Shown here: positions 17,776-27,078 of the stretch, in pieces
Position numbering within the stretch: the first letter of the stretch is position 1
Layout of the letters: every line of letters starts with the position of its first letter
Origin: JAEUIA01 sp034440255
GTDB lineage: Bacteria > Planctomycetota > UBA1135 > GCA-002686595
Direction: 5' to 3'
Assembly (NCBI GenBank): GCA_034440255.1
Contig: JAWXBU010000157.1
Coordinates: forward strand, 1-64,000
DNA length: 64,000 nucleotides
The notes under the pieces: model-generated
Told to the model about the DNA's origin: nothing
Seen by the model: the letters and a program-made list of their open reading frames with translations, nothing else
The model's database searches: none
Position numbers and translations under genes: made by a program

Positions 17776-18963
17776 CTACTTGCCAGCTGGGACCGGAGGA
17801 GCGCTCGCCCATTCGACCCAGACGTCGTCGAACCCCTGCGGAGTGAGCTCGAAGATCTCCTTCAGTAGTTTGCGTTGCAGGCCGGGCATATCGGCGCCGC
17901 TCTGCAGCCCTTGCGCATCCAGCTGCCCCTTCAGTCCGCCCAGAAACTTCGCCAGATCACTCGGCCGCTTCTCGATCAAATAGCGCGTCATCGACCAGCT
18001 CGTGTACAGCGCGCGCGGCTCGAGTTCGCCCACTTCGCGGATCCGCATCAGCTCGGACATCTTCTCGTGGTCGCCGCCCGCGATCATCTTGCGCACCTCA
18101 GCGGACCAATCTGCGGGATGCCTGCGGTCGTTGAAGGTCCCCTCTTCGCCTTCGTTCGTCGTGGATCTCGGCTCGATTTCCTTTTCCATCGCGAGCGCTA
18201 GCCCCTCGTCGATCCACGTCGGCGGTTCGTACGAGAAATGCTTGTAGGCGCTGAAAAACAAGTGGCTCAGGTTGTGAACGATGTGCGGGAACAGCCAACG
18301 GTCCTTCTTGAACTCGTCCTCGCACGGGATCGACACGAGCATCTTGTGCACGTTCGGAAAGTGCCAGCGTAACGCGCCGCTCACCGACGCTCCTGCGAAC
18401 TCCTTCGTGAACAGGTTGTGCCCTGCTCGGGCGCTGTGCAGGACGACCTCGAACTTGTCCTTTTCACCGAGGAATCGCCCGTCTCCCATGTACGGACCTT
18501 TCGCCGTCCGTGACTCGGGAAAATCAGCGTCTTTCACATCGAGCAGCGTTTGGAAGCGGACGTAGAACGCTTCGCTCTTCATGGCGATCAGGTGTAAGCG
18601 CAGCCACGGGTCGAGCGTGCGAGGCTTCATGGGCACACTCGGCAACACGGCGCGCAACTGATCGAGCTCGGCGCGCACGCGTCCTTGATCGGCCAGTTCG
18701 ACGTCGATCGCCGGAAGTGAAGACGCGAAGCGCATGTGCGCCGTTTCAAGTGTGACCCATTGAGACGCCGGTACCTTCCCGGGCAACTCCACACTCGTCC
18801 ATGGCCCGATGGGCATGGGTCCGTGTGTGACGACTCCGGCCCGCTTCATCGTCTCGCCGTCGTTCTTGCACCACGGGCACACGTCGGACTTCGGCTTCTG
18901 TGCAGCCGAACTCGGCGCGCTCGACACGATTGCAGCGATCAAGAAGAGTCCTGCGATCTGCAT
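17776..18963 (-). CDS. Secreted gluzincin-like protein with altered zinc motif
   Basis: A 395-residue protein with a signal peptide (about 1-21). A CPWC motif at 29-32 follows. The stretch around HIVHNLSHLFF and PTWIDEGLALAMEKE looks like the core of a gluzincin metallopeptidase, with HxxxH at 230-234 and a downstream Glu253 third ligand, but the catalytic Glu of HExxH is Asn231. Zinc binding may persist while peptide cleavage is unlikely. The family resembles the uncharacterised DUF1570-type secreted proteins. The gene is convergent with the TMTC-like gene, 14 bases apart. Function unknown; residue alignment is by eye. Confidence 0.78.
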   Translation of the reverse strand: MQIAGLFLIAAIVSSAPSSAAQKPKSDVCPWCKNDGETMKRAGVVTHGPMPIGPWTSVELPGKVPASQWVTLETAHMRFASSLPAIDVELADQGRVRAELDQLRAVLPSVPMKPRTLDPWLRLHLIAMKSEAFYVRFQTLLDVKDADFPESRTAKGPYMGDGRFLGEKDKFEVVLHSARAGHNLFTKEFAGASVSGALRWHFPNVHKMLVSIPCEDEFKKDRWLFPHIVHNLSHLFFSAYKHFSYEPPTWIDEGLALAMEKEIEPRSTTNEGEEGTFNDRRHPADWSAEVRKMIAGGDHEKMSELMRIREVGELEPRALYTSWSMTRYLIEKRPSDLAKFLGGLKGQLDAQGLQSGADMPGLQRKLLKEIFELTPQGFDDVWVEWASAPPVPAGK

Positions 18964-19050
18964 GCGTCGAGCGTACTACCGGACCGCGCGGACCGCGACA
19001 GCGCCCCGAACGAGAGTGCGATTCCGTGGTATTTGGGCTGCACTTCTCCG

Positions 19051-19902
19051 ATGCTCTGCGACGACATGGACGCCGAGCAAACGCTCAACAACACGCGCAT
19101 CGAAGAGCGCCACTGGTGGTTCGCTGCACGGCGCAAGATCGTTCGCGATGTCTTGCGCGATCTCGTTCCCGCGTCGAAAGACGCCTTGATCATCGACATC
19201 GGCTGCGGAACGGGAGGCAATTCGGGTGCACTCTCGGACGAGTACCGCTGCGTCGGCATCGACTCGTCCAAGGAAGCCGTCGACTTCGCGACGACTCGCC
19301 ATCCGCACGCGCATTTCATACGCGGCGAGGTTCCGCGAGATCTGGGCCCGCTCGTTCGCGAGGCGCGGGCGTTCTTCCTCATGGACGTGCTCGAGCACGT
19401 CGCCGACGACTTTCAGTTGTTCTCGCGCATCGCGGCAGAGGCTTCGCCTGGTGCAATTTTCGTGATCACCACGCCCGCACACGAATCGCTTTGGAGCGCA
19501 CACGATGTGGCGAGCAAGCACTACCGACGCTACTCGGAAGATCGGCTGAAGCGTTTGTGGAGCGGCCTCCCGATCACGCAATTGCTCTTCTCTCCGTACA
19601 ACGCGCGCCTCTTGCCAGTGGTGCGTGTCGCGCGTTCGCTGAACAACGCGCTCGGCCGCACGAGTGGTGACGCGGGCACGGACATGCGCGTCCCGAGTGC
19701 CCCCCTCAATTCCGTGTTGCGAGCTGTTTTCGCGGGAGAATCCACGTTCTTGCGACGATCGCTGCGCGACGGCGGTGGTCCGGCTTTCCCCGACGGTGTC
19801 AGTTACTTCGCAGTACTACGTCGCGAACGGGGCGAACTCGCGCCCCGTACGAAGCCGCGCGACGTCGCCTCCGACCTCCACGATCCGAATCGCAGCGCGT
19901 GA
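19051..19902 (+). CDS. Class I SAM-dependent methyltransferase
   Basis: About 283 residues. The N-terminus (MLCDDMDAEQTL, then HWWFAARRKIV) matches a common methyltransferase subgroup. The SAM-binding loop is IIDIGCGTGGNS, followed by GIDSSKEAVDFA for the ribose-binding acidic residue and MDVLEHVADD as motif IV. The C-terminal third holds an insert with ASKHYRRYS and ends in a polar tail. Such enzymes often sit in polysaccharide or lipid gene sets, but none is adjacent here. The ATG at 19051 is chosen; 19066 is close. It is divergent from the pseudo-peptidase gene at 18963. Confidence 0.8.
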   Translation: MLCDDMDAEQTLNNTRIEERHWWFAARRKIVRDVLRDLVPASKDALIIDIGCGTGGNSGALSDEYRCVGIDSSKEAVDFATTRHPHAHFIRGEVPRDLGPLVREARAFFLMDVLEHVADDFQLFSRIAAEASPGAIFVITTPAHESLWSAHDVASKHYRRYSEDRLKRLWSGLPITQLLFSPYNARLLPVVRVARSLNNALGRTSGDAGTDMRVPSAPLNSVLRAVFAGESTFLRRSLRDGGGPAFPDGVSYFAVLRRERGELAPRTKPRDVASDLHDPNRSA

Positions 19903-19918
19903 GCTGCGCGCCGCGGCG

Positions 19919-20002
19919 TCACTCGGCAAGGCCCGGGCCGAAGCACAGAGCGACGAAGAGCACGACGAGGACGAGCAACAAGAGCATCCACCAGCGCTTC
20001 AA
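19919..20002 (-). CDS. Possible 27-residue single-pass membrane peptide
   Basis: An open frame starting at TTG (20000-20002) reads MKRWW, then about 16 consecutive hydrophobic residues, then FGPGLAE. It follows the rhamnosidase stop by 12 bases. The basic start and hydrophobic core suit a small membrane protein, but there is no clear ribosome-binding site and the frame could be chance. Confidence 0.3.
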   Translation of the reverse strand: MKRWWMLLLLVLVVLFVALCFGPGLAE

Positions 20003-20014
20003 TTGTCGCTGCGC

Positions 20015-23000
20015 TTACTTCAACGTACTCGTGAAGTGGTATGTACCCGCCGGCACTTCGATCGATGCGATACCGCCTTCGACGCTCCACACTTGCAACC
20101 CGCCCACCGCGTCGACTTGGCTCTCGCCTTCCTTGATTTTCGCGCGATCGACTGCGGGCAGTGCGAGCGTCGCGGTCGTGTTGGGAGGAATGGTGCAGTC
20201 GTAGACGAGGACATCGCCCTCGCGTTTCCACGAGACGGAGAGTCGCCCTGCGATCGATTCGTGCGCGCACTTCGCCCACGTCAAACCCTCGATTTTCGGG
20301 CTTAATTTCACGTGTTCGAAGGCTCGCGGCCCTTCTGCCGAGTTGCGCGTCGGGCCGTCGAGGATCGGCTCCAAAATCACCGGTCCGTAAGCCAAGTGAC
20401 GGTCTTCGAGCTCAATGCCGCCGATCGTGCGCACCATCCATTCACCGATCGAACCGAACGCAACGCTGTCGAGCGAGTTCTCGCTCGCTTCGTGGAAACC
20501 GCGGCCTTCGACGTATCCATCCCAACGCTCCCACACCGTCGTTGCGCCGCGATCGATCGCGTAGCCCCAAGAGGGCAGCTCACGCCGCGTCGCGAGCTTC
20601 AGCGCCAAGTCGTGGCGACCGTGACGCGACAACGCCAAGAGCAAGCGGTGCGAAGTTGCGGCGCCGGTCGTCAATACACCGCCGGATTCCTGAACTTTGC
20701 GCACGAGGCTCTCGACCGCTCGCGCTTCGGCGTCGCGGTCCTCGGCGAAGAGATCGAAATCCAGCGCAAGCGCATAGGCTGCTTGCGCATCACCGCGCAA
20801 ACGTCCTGTCGGTTCGACGAATTCTTTCACGAAGGCGGCGCGAGCTTCGAGAGCGAGCTTCGACAGCCGCTCCGCGTCCTTCGTCTTCGCGCACGCGAAC
20901 GCAGATTTCGCAGCGATTTCGCAGGTGCGCGCGAAAGTCGCCGTCGCGAACAGGTCCTTCCGCACGGAGTCGGATTCCTGCGCTCGTGACGCATGCATCA
21001 GCGTCGAGGCATCGTTCCAATCGCCCAGGTCTTCGCCGCGCGCTTCCTTCCACACCAGCGAGGGGTTCTTCGATCGAACCCAGTCGATCCACTTCATCGT
21101 CGCGGGCAAGCTCGCGTCCAATACGCGGCGATCGTGATAATGCAGGTACATTTCCCAAGGCAGCGTCACGGCTCCGTCGGCGAACCCAGGAGTGGCTCGT
21201 GCGCGCTCCAACTTCGCGAACGGATTCGGCGCGAAGTCGCTGAAGCGACCGTCCTCGGATTGCGCACCGCGCACGTCGACCAGCCACTGTGCATACGTGG
21301 ATGACAAGTCCGCTTGGAACATCGCCGTGTGCGCGAAATTTGCGGCGCCGCCGAGCCACCCCAAACGATCGTCCCGTACCAGTCCATTCGTAGGAATGCC
21401 GACCATGTTGTTGCGGCGTGTCCATTCGATGTTGCGCCACAACTGAGTGAGGATTGGATCCGAGCACTCGAAGGCCCCTACTTGCCGCACGTCGCTCGTG
21501 ATGGGAATCGCAGTGATCAAACCCAGCGTGGCCGGCGGGATGTTCCCCGAGATTTCGACGTAGCGGAACCCGTGGATCGTGAAGGACGGGATCAGCTCAC
21601 CCTTCAAACCGGCCCGCAAAGTCATGCGATCCACTGGCCTGGCACGCCGCGCGTTGCCGGCGAAAACGCGGCCGTTCGCGTCGAGCGCTTCACCGTACTT
21701 CAGTTGAATGGTTCCCTGATCCTTCTGGTCGGCGTTCACGCACGCGACCCCAGACATCACCTGGCCGAAGTCGTATACGAACGTGCGCGTCGCAAGCTCC
21801 TTCAATGAAACAGCCGGGACAGGATTGCCTTGGCGTATCGGATCGGCGACACGAGCGAACAGCGACGGACCTTCCTTGACCGCGGTCACGTTCTTCCAGC
21901 CTTGGTCGACGAAATTGTTCGTGTCCCAGCCACGTTGATCGCTGACCCAGTCGATGTTCTCGCCGTCGATCAGGTCAGAGCTGCGAATCGGCCCGGCTTG
22001 AGACCACTTCCACGACGCATCCGAATTCATGAATGTGGTCGGACCCGTGCTCGGCTCGATGCGCAACTGAGCGATGAAGCGCGGAGTGGCGCCATATCGA
22101 CCGCGTTCCGGCGGCGCATCGTCGGCGATCGGATCGCCCAGCCTTCCTGCATACCATCCGTCGGCCAACAAGACGGCCATCAGATTGTCGCCTTGAACGA
22201 GGAATGGAGTGACGTCGTACATGGCATAAGGCACGCGTTTCGAATAATCGGTCCAGCCGGGGGCGAAGCTCTCGTTCACGATGCGCTGACCGTTGATTCT
22301 GATCTCGAAAAGCCCTTGGGCAGAGGTGACGAGATGAGCACGTTTGGGCGTATTCGAGACCACGAAGGGCTTGCGCAGCATCGTCACGGGTTTGATCTCG
22401 GCAACCACGGCACGGCCCGGAAGGAGAACCTTGTCGTTCAGGCCCTGAACGGACCAACCGCCGTCCTCCATCGAGTTGCTCGCTGAAGCCTCTCCGACCG
22501 TGGCGACGTTGTTCATTCCGTCGCGTACTTCCATTTCGCCGATCGCGAAAGCGAAGCCTTTGTCGCCGTCCGCCTGCATTTTCTCGATCACGATGCGCAC
22601 GTATCGAATTGAGAAACGCGTGCACGGAATCACGACCGGATCGACGCCGGGATTCGGCGTGTCGTTGACCATTGCATCACCGACGCGCATGAATTTGGCG
22701 TCGAAGGATGGAGTTCCGTCGACGTACGCGCGAAAGCGCAAAGGAAACAGGACGCCGGGTTTGGTCGGATCGCCGTCGGGGCGTGCGGGGTGGATGACGA
22801 TATTGTCGAAGATCAGGTTCGAACCGAGGTCGATCTGAATGTATTCGAAGTCATCTGCTTTGGCGGCGTTCTTGCTGCGATAACCCAGAAAGCCCCCCTG
22901 GGGGTGAGCTGTGTTCTTCTCGCTGAAAATCCATGACGCTTGCCAATCAGCGGCACGCATCGGTCCCATCGTGAACGAAGCGGGTGCGCTCCACGGCGAA

Positions 23001-23371
23001 GGCTGGCCCGCCAAATCCCATGTGCGCACGATCCAGTGGTACGTTTGCCACGGAACCAGTTCTCGCCCTCCGTAAATGACTTGATTCGTGTCGCGCACAC
23101 CGAGTTTCGTGCTCCACGTGTCACCCGTTTCTTTGTCGAGCAGGTCGCGGCTCTCGCTCACCAAGATCTGATAAGCGGACTGCTGAGCGCCGCGGCGAGG
23201 ATCGTCGAGCTCCCACGAGAAACGCGGCGCAGCGACATCGATGCCGATGGGATTCGCCCTGAGCTCGACGCGCAAGTTCTTCGGCGGTCGAGCTCCTTCG
23301 CTCTGGGCTGCGACCGAGACGGTGACCAAAACGATCGAGAGGAGAGCGCTGAGGAACGAGCGGATCGACAT
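20015..23371 (-). CDS. Alpha-L-rhamnosidase-like glycoside hydrolase (GH78)
   Basis: An 1118-residue secreted protein. A signal peptide (about 1-22) is followed by a fibronectin-like domain of the GH78 N-terminus (PPKNLRVELRANPIGID, then APRFSWELDD), beta-sandwich regions, the rhamnosidase N-domain (GQRIVNESFAPGWTDYSKRV), an (alpha/alpha)6 catalytic region near 680-1000 and a C-terminal beta domain. Family enzymes release terminal L-rhamnose from polysaccharides. The catalytic-site segment reads TNGLVRDDRLGWLGGA where most members have an acidic DCPQR(x)ERLGWTGDA, so two usually acidic positions are Asn and Gly. Activity may be altered. The open frame extends upstream to 24241 but there runs antisense to the rhomboid gene. 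Confidence 0.88.
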   Translation of the reverse strand: MSIRSFLSALLSIVLVTVSVAAQSEGARPPKNLRVELRANPIGIDVAAPRFSWELDDPRRGAQQSAYQILVSESRDLLDKETGDTWSTKLGVRDTNQVIYGGRELVPWQTYHWIVRTWDLAGQPSPWSAPASFTMGPMRAADWQASWIFSEKNTAHPQGGFLGYRSKNAAKADDFEYIQIDLGSNLIFDNIVIHPARPDGDPTKPGVLFPLRFRAYVDGTPSFDAKFMRVGDAMVNDTPNPGVDPVVIPCTRFSIRYVRIVIEKMQADGDKGFAFAIGEMEVRDGMNNVATVGEASASNSMEDGGWSVQGLNDKVLLPGRAVVAEIKPVTMLRKPFVVSNTPKRAHLVTSAQGLFEIRINGQRIVNESFAPGWTDYSKRVPYAMYDVTPFLVQGDNLMAVLLADGWYAGRLGDPIADDAPPERGRYGATPRFIAQLRIEPSTGPTTFMNSDASWKWSQAGPIRSSDLIDGENIDWVSDQRGWDTNNFVDQGWKNVTAVKEGPSLFARVADPIRQGNPVPAVSLKELATRTFVYDFGQVMSGVACVNADQKDQGTIQLKYGEALDANGRVFAGNARRARPVDRMTLRAGLKGELIPSFTIHGFRYVEISGNIPPATLGLITAIPITSDVRQVGAFECSDPILTQLWRNIEWTRRNNMVGIPTNGLVRDDRLGWLGGAANFAHTAMFQADLSSTYAQWLVDVRGAQSEDGRFSDFAPNPFAKLERARATPGFADGAVTLPWEMYLHYHDRRVLDASLPATMKWIDWVRSKNPSLVWKEARGEDLGDWNDASTLMHASRAQESDSVRKDLFATATFARTCEIAAKSAFACAKTKDAERLSKLALEARAAFVKEFVEPTGRLRGDAQAAYALALDFDLFAEDRDAEARAVESLVRKVQESGGVLTTGAATSHRLLLALSRHGRHDLALKLATRRELPSWGYAIDRGATTVWERWDGYVEGRGFHEASENSLDSVAFGSIGEWMVRTIGGIELEDRHLAYGPVILEPILDGPTRNSAEGPRAFEHVKLSPKIEGLTWAKCAHESIAGRLSVSWKREGDVLVYDCTIPPNTTATLALPAVDRAKIKEGESQVDAVGGLQVWSVEGGIASIEVPAGTYHFTSTLK

Positions 23372-23461
23372 CGGCAAGAAACTCGGGTGGGGATGGATGG
23401 AAATCGACGGACGAGCGCACCAGTATAGGCGCCGCTTTCGCGAAAGACTGCGCGCCTCCCC

Positions 23462-24397
23462 GTGAACTCCACTCAAGCGACCTGGGTCGAGGTATCGCGC
23501 TCGCCCGACCGGCGCGTGTGTCGCAACCACGGGCTCGTGCTGCAAGCGATGGAGATTCCGCACGGGATTCTCGAGGTCGATCGCTCGTACGTGGTCGTGG
23601 CTCGATCGGATCTGGCCGACAAAGCGCGCGAAGAATTGTTGCGCTACGAGCGCGAGAACCTCGGTTGGCCGCCGCGCGAAATCGCTTCGCGCCCGATCAG
23701 CCAAGGCATCCACGCGGCGATCGTCTTCGGCGGAGTGATGGTGTTCGCGTACGTGTTGCAGCACCAAGAGCGTTATGGGCTCGATTGGAGTGCGCTCGGG
23801 CGAGCCGACGCTGGCTTGATTCGCGGCGGCGAATGGTGGCGCACGATCACGGCACTCTCGCTTCACGTCGATCTGCCACACCTCGCTGGCAATATCGTTT
23901 TCGGAGCCGTATTCAGCGTGATTCTGGCGCAGAGCATCGGCGTCGGTCTCGCGTGGTGGGGCTTTCTCGTCACCGGTGCGCTGGGCAATCTGATCAACGC
24001 GTGGTTCCAGGCACCGACGCATTTGTCGATGGGCGCCTCGACGGCCGTGTTCGGTGCACTCGGCGTGCAAGTGGCGTTCGAATGGATGCGGCGGCATGAA
24101 CTGTCTTATCGCGGTTGGCGTCGTTGGGCGCCGCTCGTCATGGGCGTGGCATTGCTCGGCTGGCTGGGAACGGGGGGAGCCTCGATCGAAGATCCGCAAA
24201 CGTTCACAGGCACGTTGCAGAAGGTCGACGTGATGGCGCACGTGTTCGGATTCGCCGTCGGAGCGCTGATCGGTTTCGCATTGGGACGTCGTCGCGATGC
24301 CTTGCGCCTGAAGACGAGCACGCAGGCGATCGTCACCGTTTCGGCACTGTTCGCACTCGTCGCTGCGTGGGCGGTCGCGATCGTATCTGGCCGCTGA
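23462..24397 (+). CDS. Rhomboid-family intramembrane serine protease
   Basis: A 311-residue membrane protein. A soluble N-terminal part of about 80 residues precedes at least six membrane helices. Family landmarks are GEWWRTITAL in loop 1, HVDLPHLAGNIVFG, the catalytic GASTAVFG with Ser193 and the partner His260 in VDVMAHVFGF. These form the Ser-His dyad that cuts membrane proteins within the bilayer. The start is a GTG; no better upstream start is visible. It is divergent from the rhamnosidase gene (90 bases apart). Substrate unknown. Confidence 0.9.
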   Translation: MNSTQATWVEVSRSPDRRVCRNHGLVLQAMEIPHGILEVDRSYVVVARSDLADKAREELLRYERENLGWPPREIASRPISQGIHAAIVFGGVMVFAYVLQHQERYGLDWSALGRADAGLIRGGEWWRTITALSLHVDLPHLAGNIVFGAVFSVILAQSIGVGLAWWGFLVTGALGNLINAWFQAPTHLSMGASTAVFGALGVQVAFEWMRRHELSYRGWRRWAPLVMGVALLGWLGTGGASIEDPQTFTGTLQKVDVMAHVFGFAVGALIGFALGRRRDALRLKTSTQAIVTVSALFALVAAWAVAIVSGR

Positions 24398-24471
24398 GCC
24401 ACGCTTTCAGCCTGTTTTTCGAGACTGCGACAACGGATGTCGCGTCGATGAAGGCATGATCGACGTCCTCC

Positions 24472-25812
24472 ATGCGATCCGATGGCGCACCGAATACGCG
24501 AGTGAATCCCCTCGCGCGACTCGTCGACTTACGACCCGGCGAGGGCGTCACAGCTGCGCTGGCGATGCTCTATTTCTTCTGTTTGCTGGCGGGCTACTTC
24601 GTTCTGCGCCCGGTGCGAGAGTCGCTCGGTCTCCTGGGAGGTGCGGACCGGTTACCGTTGCTCTTCACGGGGAGCTTGGTCGCGATGGTCGTGGTGACTC
24701 CGATCTTTGCCTGGATGGTGACGCGTTTCCGACGGCGCATTTTCATCCCCAGCGTGTATGCGATCTCGATCGCGTGCTTGGCGCTCTTTTGGATCGCGTT
24801 CCGATTCGCGAACCCGGAGCGCGAGACGGCCCTCGCTTACGTGTTCTACGTTTTCGTCAGCGTCTTCAATCTGTTCATCGTGTCCGTGTTCTGGGGTTTC
24901 ATGGCCGACATCTGGAGGCTCGACCAGGCAAAACGCCTGTTCGGCTTCATTGGTGCAGCTGGAACGCTCGGTGCGATCGTGGGCGGTCAGATGACTCGTT
25001 CCTTCGTGACCGCGGTCGGCACCGTGAACATGCTCCTCGTCTCGATCGCCTTCATGACAGCAGCCCTGCTGTGCGTGGTCGCATTGATGCGCGTTCATGC
25101 GATCGATTCCAAGTCCGAGGCGGTCGAACGTTTCGACGGAGACGTGTGGCGGGGAATGAGGCTCGTCGCGAGTACGCCCTATCTGCGTGCTGTCGCCGCG
25201 TACGTTTTCCTGCACGGATTGATCGGCACTTACCTCTACATGCAACAGGGCCAGATCGTCGAGGCGTCGATCGCATCACGCGACGAGCGCACGGCTTTGT
25301 TCGCGCTCATCGACACGGTCGCGAATGCGTTGACGCTGTTCGTTCAGTTGTTCCTGACGAGTCGTTTGATCCGGTGGTTCGGCGTGACGTTCGCGCTGGT
25401 CTCTCAACCGGCGATCGCGTTCCTCGGTTGGATCGTTCTCGCGCTGGCAATGTTCCAAAGCGCGCGACTGGCGGCGTCCGGCTTTTCGCCGGGAGGACTC
25501 GTGCCCGAACTCGCCGTTCTCGTCGGGTTCCAAGTGCTCTTGCGTGCCAGCAATTACGCGACGGTTCGTCCGGCGCGCGAAGCGTTGTTCACCGTCGTCG
25601 AGCGCGAAGTGAAGTACAAATCGAAGAGCTTCATCGACACATTCGTCTATCGCTTCGGCGACGGAGTCGGCGCGTGGACTTACTTGGGGATGCTCGGAAT
25701 CGGCGCCGCCTTGCCGGTGATTTCCGTCGCGGTCGTCCCACTTGCGGGTGCGTGGATCGGCGTCGGAGCGGTGCTCGGTCGCAGACAACGCGCCCTCTCG
25801 AACGAGAGCTGA
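24472..25812 (+). CDS. NTT/MFS-like transporter (ATP/ADP-translocase relative)
   Basis: A 446-residue integral membrane protein with about 12 predicted helices. The segment FCLLAGYFVLRPVRESLG near the first helix, FFWGFMADIW-like VSVFWGFMADIW and NYATVRPAREALFTVV are hallmarks of a bacterial branch related to the plastid/rickettsial nucleotide transporters (TLC family). Members in free-living bacteria have no established substrate, so nucleotide exchange should not be assumed. The gene is convergent with the next minus-strand gene, 16 bases apart. Confidence 0.8.
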   Translation: MRSDGAPNTRVNPLARLVDLRPGEGVTAALAMLYFFCLLAGYFVLRPVRESLGLLGGADRLPLLFTGSLVAMVVVTPIFAWMVTRFRRRIFIPSVYAISIACLALFWIAFRFANPERETALAYVFYVFVSVFNLFIVSVFWGFMADIWRLDQAKRLFGFIGAAGTLGAIVGGQMTRSFVTAVGTVNMLLVSIAFMTAALLCVVALMRVHAIDSKSEAVERFDGDVWRGMRLVASTPYLRAVAAYVFLHGLIGTYLYMQQGQIVEASIASRDERTALFALIDTVANALTLFVQLFLTSRLIRWFGVTFALVSQPAIAFLGWIVLALAMFQSARLAASGFSPGGLVPELAVLVGFQVLLRASNYATVRPAREALFTVVEREVKYKSKSFIDTFVYRFGDGVGAWTYLGMLGIGAALPVISVAVVPLAGAWIGVGAVLGRRQRALSNES

Positions 25813-25828
25813 ATCAGGGCGGCGGCCC

Positions 25829-27067
25829 TCAACGAGACAGCGTGGGAAACCACGCGATCGCGTCGAAGTCGACTAGGACTTCGTGATCCCAAGGCGTTTC
25901 CGACGCCGCGCCGCACACGTCATCCGCACTGCGCAAAGAGCGATGCTCGGCGAACCATGCCGTCACGTTCGCGTCCGCGGGCTTCACGCGCAGATCGAGG
26001 ATCCAGGCTGCATCGCCGCTCGCGTGTGCGAACGCGCGCTCGAGCGGGCCGGCGTCGGCGAGCGAGATCTTCAACGCGCGTGGAATGCGTTTCGTCGTCG
26101 CGTTCGGATCGAGCGCGAGGAATTCCGCTGATCCGCACGCGGTCGCTACGGCGACGAAGGGCTCTCCACCGAGGCCCTTGAATTGCGCGGCGAACGAATC
26201 GGCGTCGCTCGCACGCGCGAGATCGCGCAGACCGACGAAGGCGAACAATCGTCCTGTTTCAGGCCTGTTTTTGAGCGCGACGAGCGCGTTCTCGGCCATG
26301 ATCCGGCCGCGGGGATCGTGCTCGCCGTTGTCGCGTTCGAAACGCATCACTTCCTCGTACTGCGACAATCCGATCAGCAGACGAGAGTGACCCGCGAACT
26401 CGGCGGCCGAAGACTTGGTCGTGTACTGCGCTTCTGCGTCGCGAAAGAGTCCGAGGGTTTCTTCGAGTGCCAAGCGCAAGACGACGCGCTGATTGTCATC
26501 GAGTTGGAAGTAGGCCGCTTCCCCATTGCGTCCATCCACCGACAGCGGGCGAAGCGCGTGCTCGGCGCGTGGCAACGCATCGGGATCCACTTTGGAGATG
26601 TAACTCAGTACCTCCGTACACGCCGCGCGCGGATCGCCGGTCGCGATGCCGACGAGCTTCGGTTTGGCTTCCCGCTTCGAAAGATCGGTGAGCCACGTAC
26701 GCGCAGCGGAGACGTTCCAACCGAAGGCATGGCAATCCGCCAGCAATTTGTCGACGTCACCGACTCCGGTTCGCACCCAACGCTCGAGTTCTTCGCCTTC
26801 GCGGTATCCGCAGTCGAGCGCAAGCACGTCGTTCGCTGTCGCGCATGCGGCGATCGTGCCTTCGAAGCGCGCGAGTTCCGCGGTGCCGGCGAAGGCTCGG
26901 CCCACCATCACGACCCGCGCACTCGCTTCGCCAACCGGCCTCGCGACGATTTCCTGCGGTGAAACAGCGTGTTTCTTCGCTTCAGCGAACCAGTCGACGA
27001 CCGGCTTCGGAGTGTCTTCGAATACGGTGATCGCAAGCAGCGCGAGTGCGAAGTGAACGACCTTCAT
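25829..27067 (-). CDS. Secreted erythromycin-esterase-like protein lacking the catalytic histidines
   Basis: A 412-residue protein with a short signal-like hydrophobic N-terminus. The order of segments follows the erythromycin esterase-like fold (PF05139): a GE-type strand (ARVVMVGRAFAGTAEL), VLALDCGYREG, ELERWVRTGVGD, LVGIATGDPRAA, and RIMAENALVALK in the position of the family RDxxMAxN motif. The family's essential residues in GExxHG and the later AHNxH are absent (here VGRAFAG and FVGLRD). It therefore probably does not hydrolyse macrolides and may bind a ligand. It lies 11 bases after the GNAT gene on the same strand, so an operon is likely. Confidence 0.65.
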   Translation of the reverse strand: MKVVHFALALLAITVFEDTPKPVVDWFAEAKKHAVSPQEIVARPVGEASARVVMVGRAFAGTAELARFEGTIAACATANDVLALDCGYREGEELERWVRTGVGDVDKLLADCHAFGWNVSAARTWLTDLSKREAKPKLVGIATGDPRAACTEVLSYISKVDPDALPRAEHALRPLSVDGRNGEAAYFQLDDNQRVVLRLALEETLGLFRDAEAQYTTKSSAAEFAGHSRLLIGLSQYEEVMRFERDNGEHDPRGRIMAENALVALKNRPETGRLFAFVGLRDLARASDADSFAAQFKGLGGEPFVAVATACGSAEFLALDPNATTKRIPRALKISLADAGPLERAFAHASGDAAWILDLRVKPADANVTAWFAEHRSLRSADDVCGAASETPWDHEVLVDFDAIAWFPTLSR

Positions 27068-27078
27068 GGCGATCCTTC

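Noticed and set aside
23372..24241. 290-residue N-terminal extension of the rhamnosidase frame
   Set aside because: Runs antisense to the rhomboid gene; the ATG at 23371 gives a proper signal peptide.
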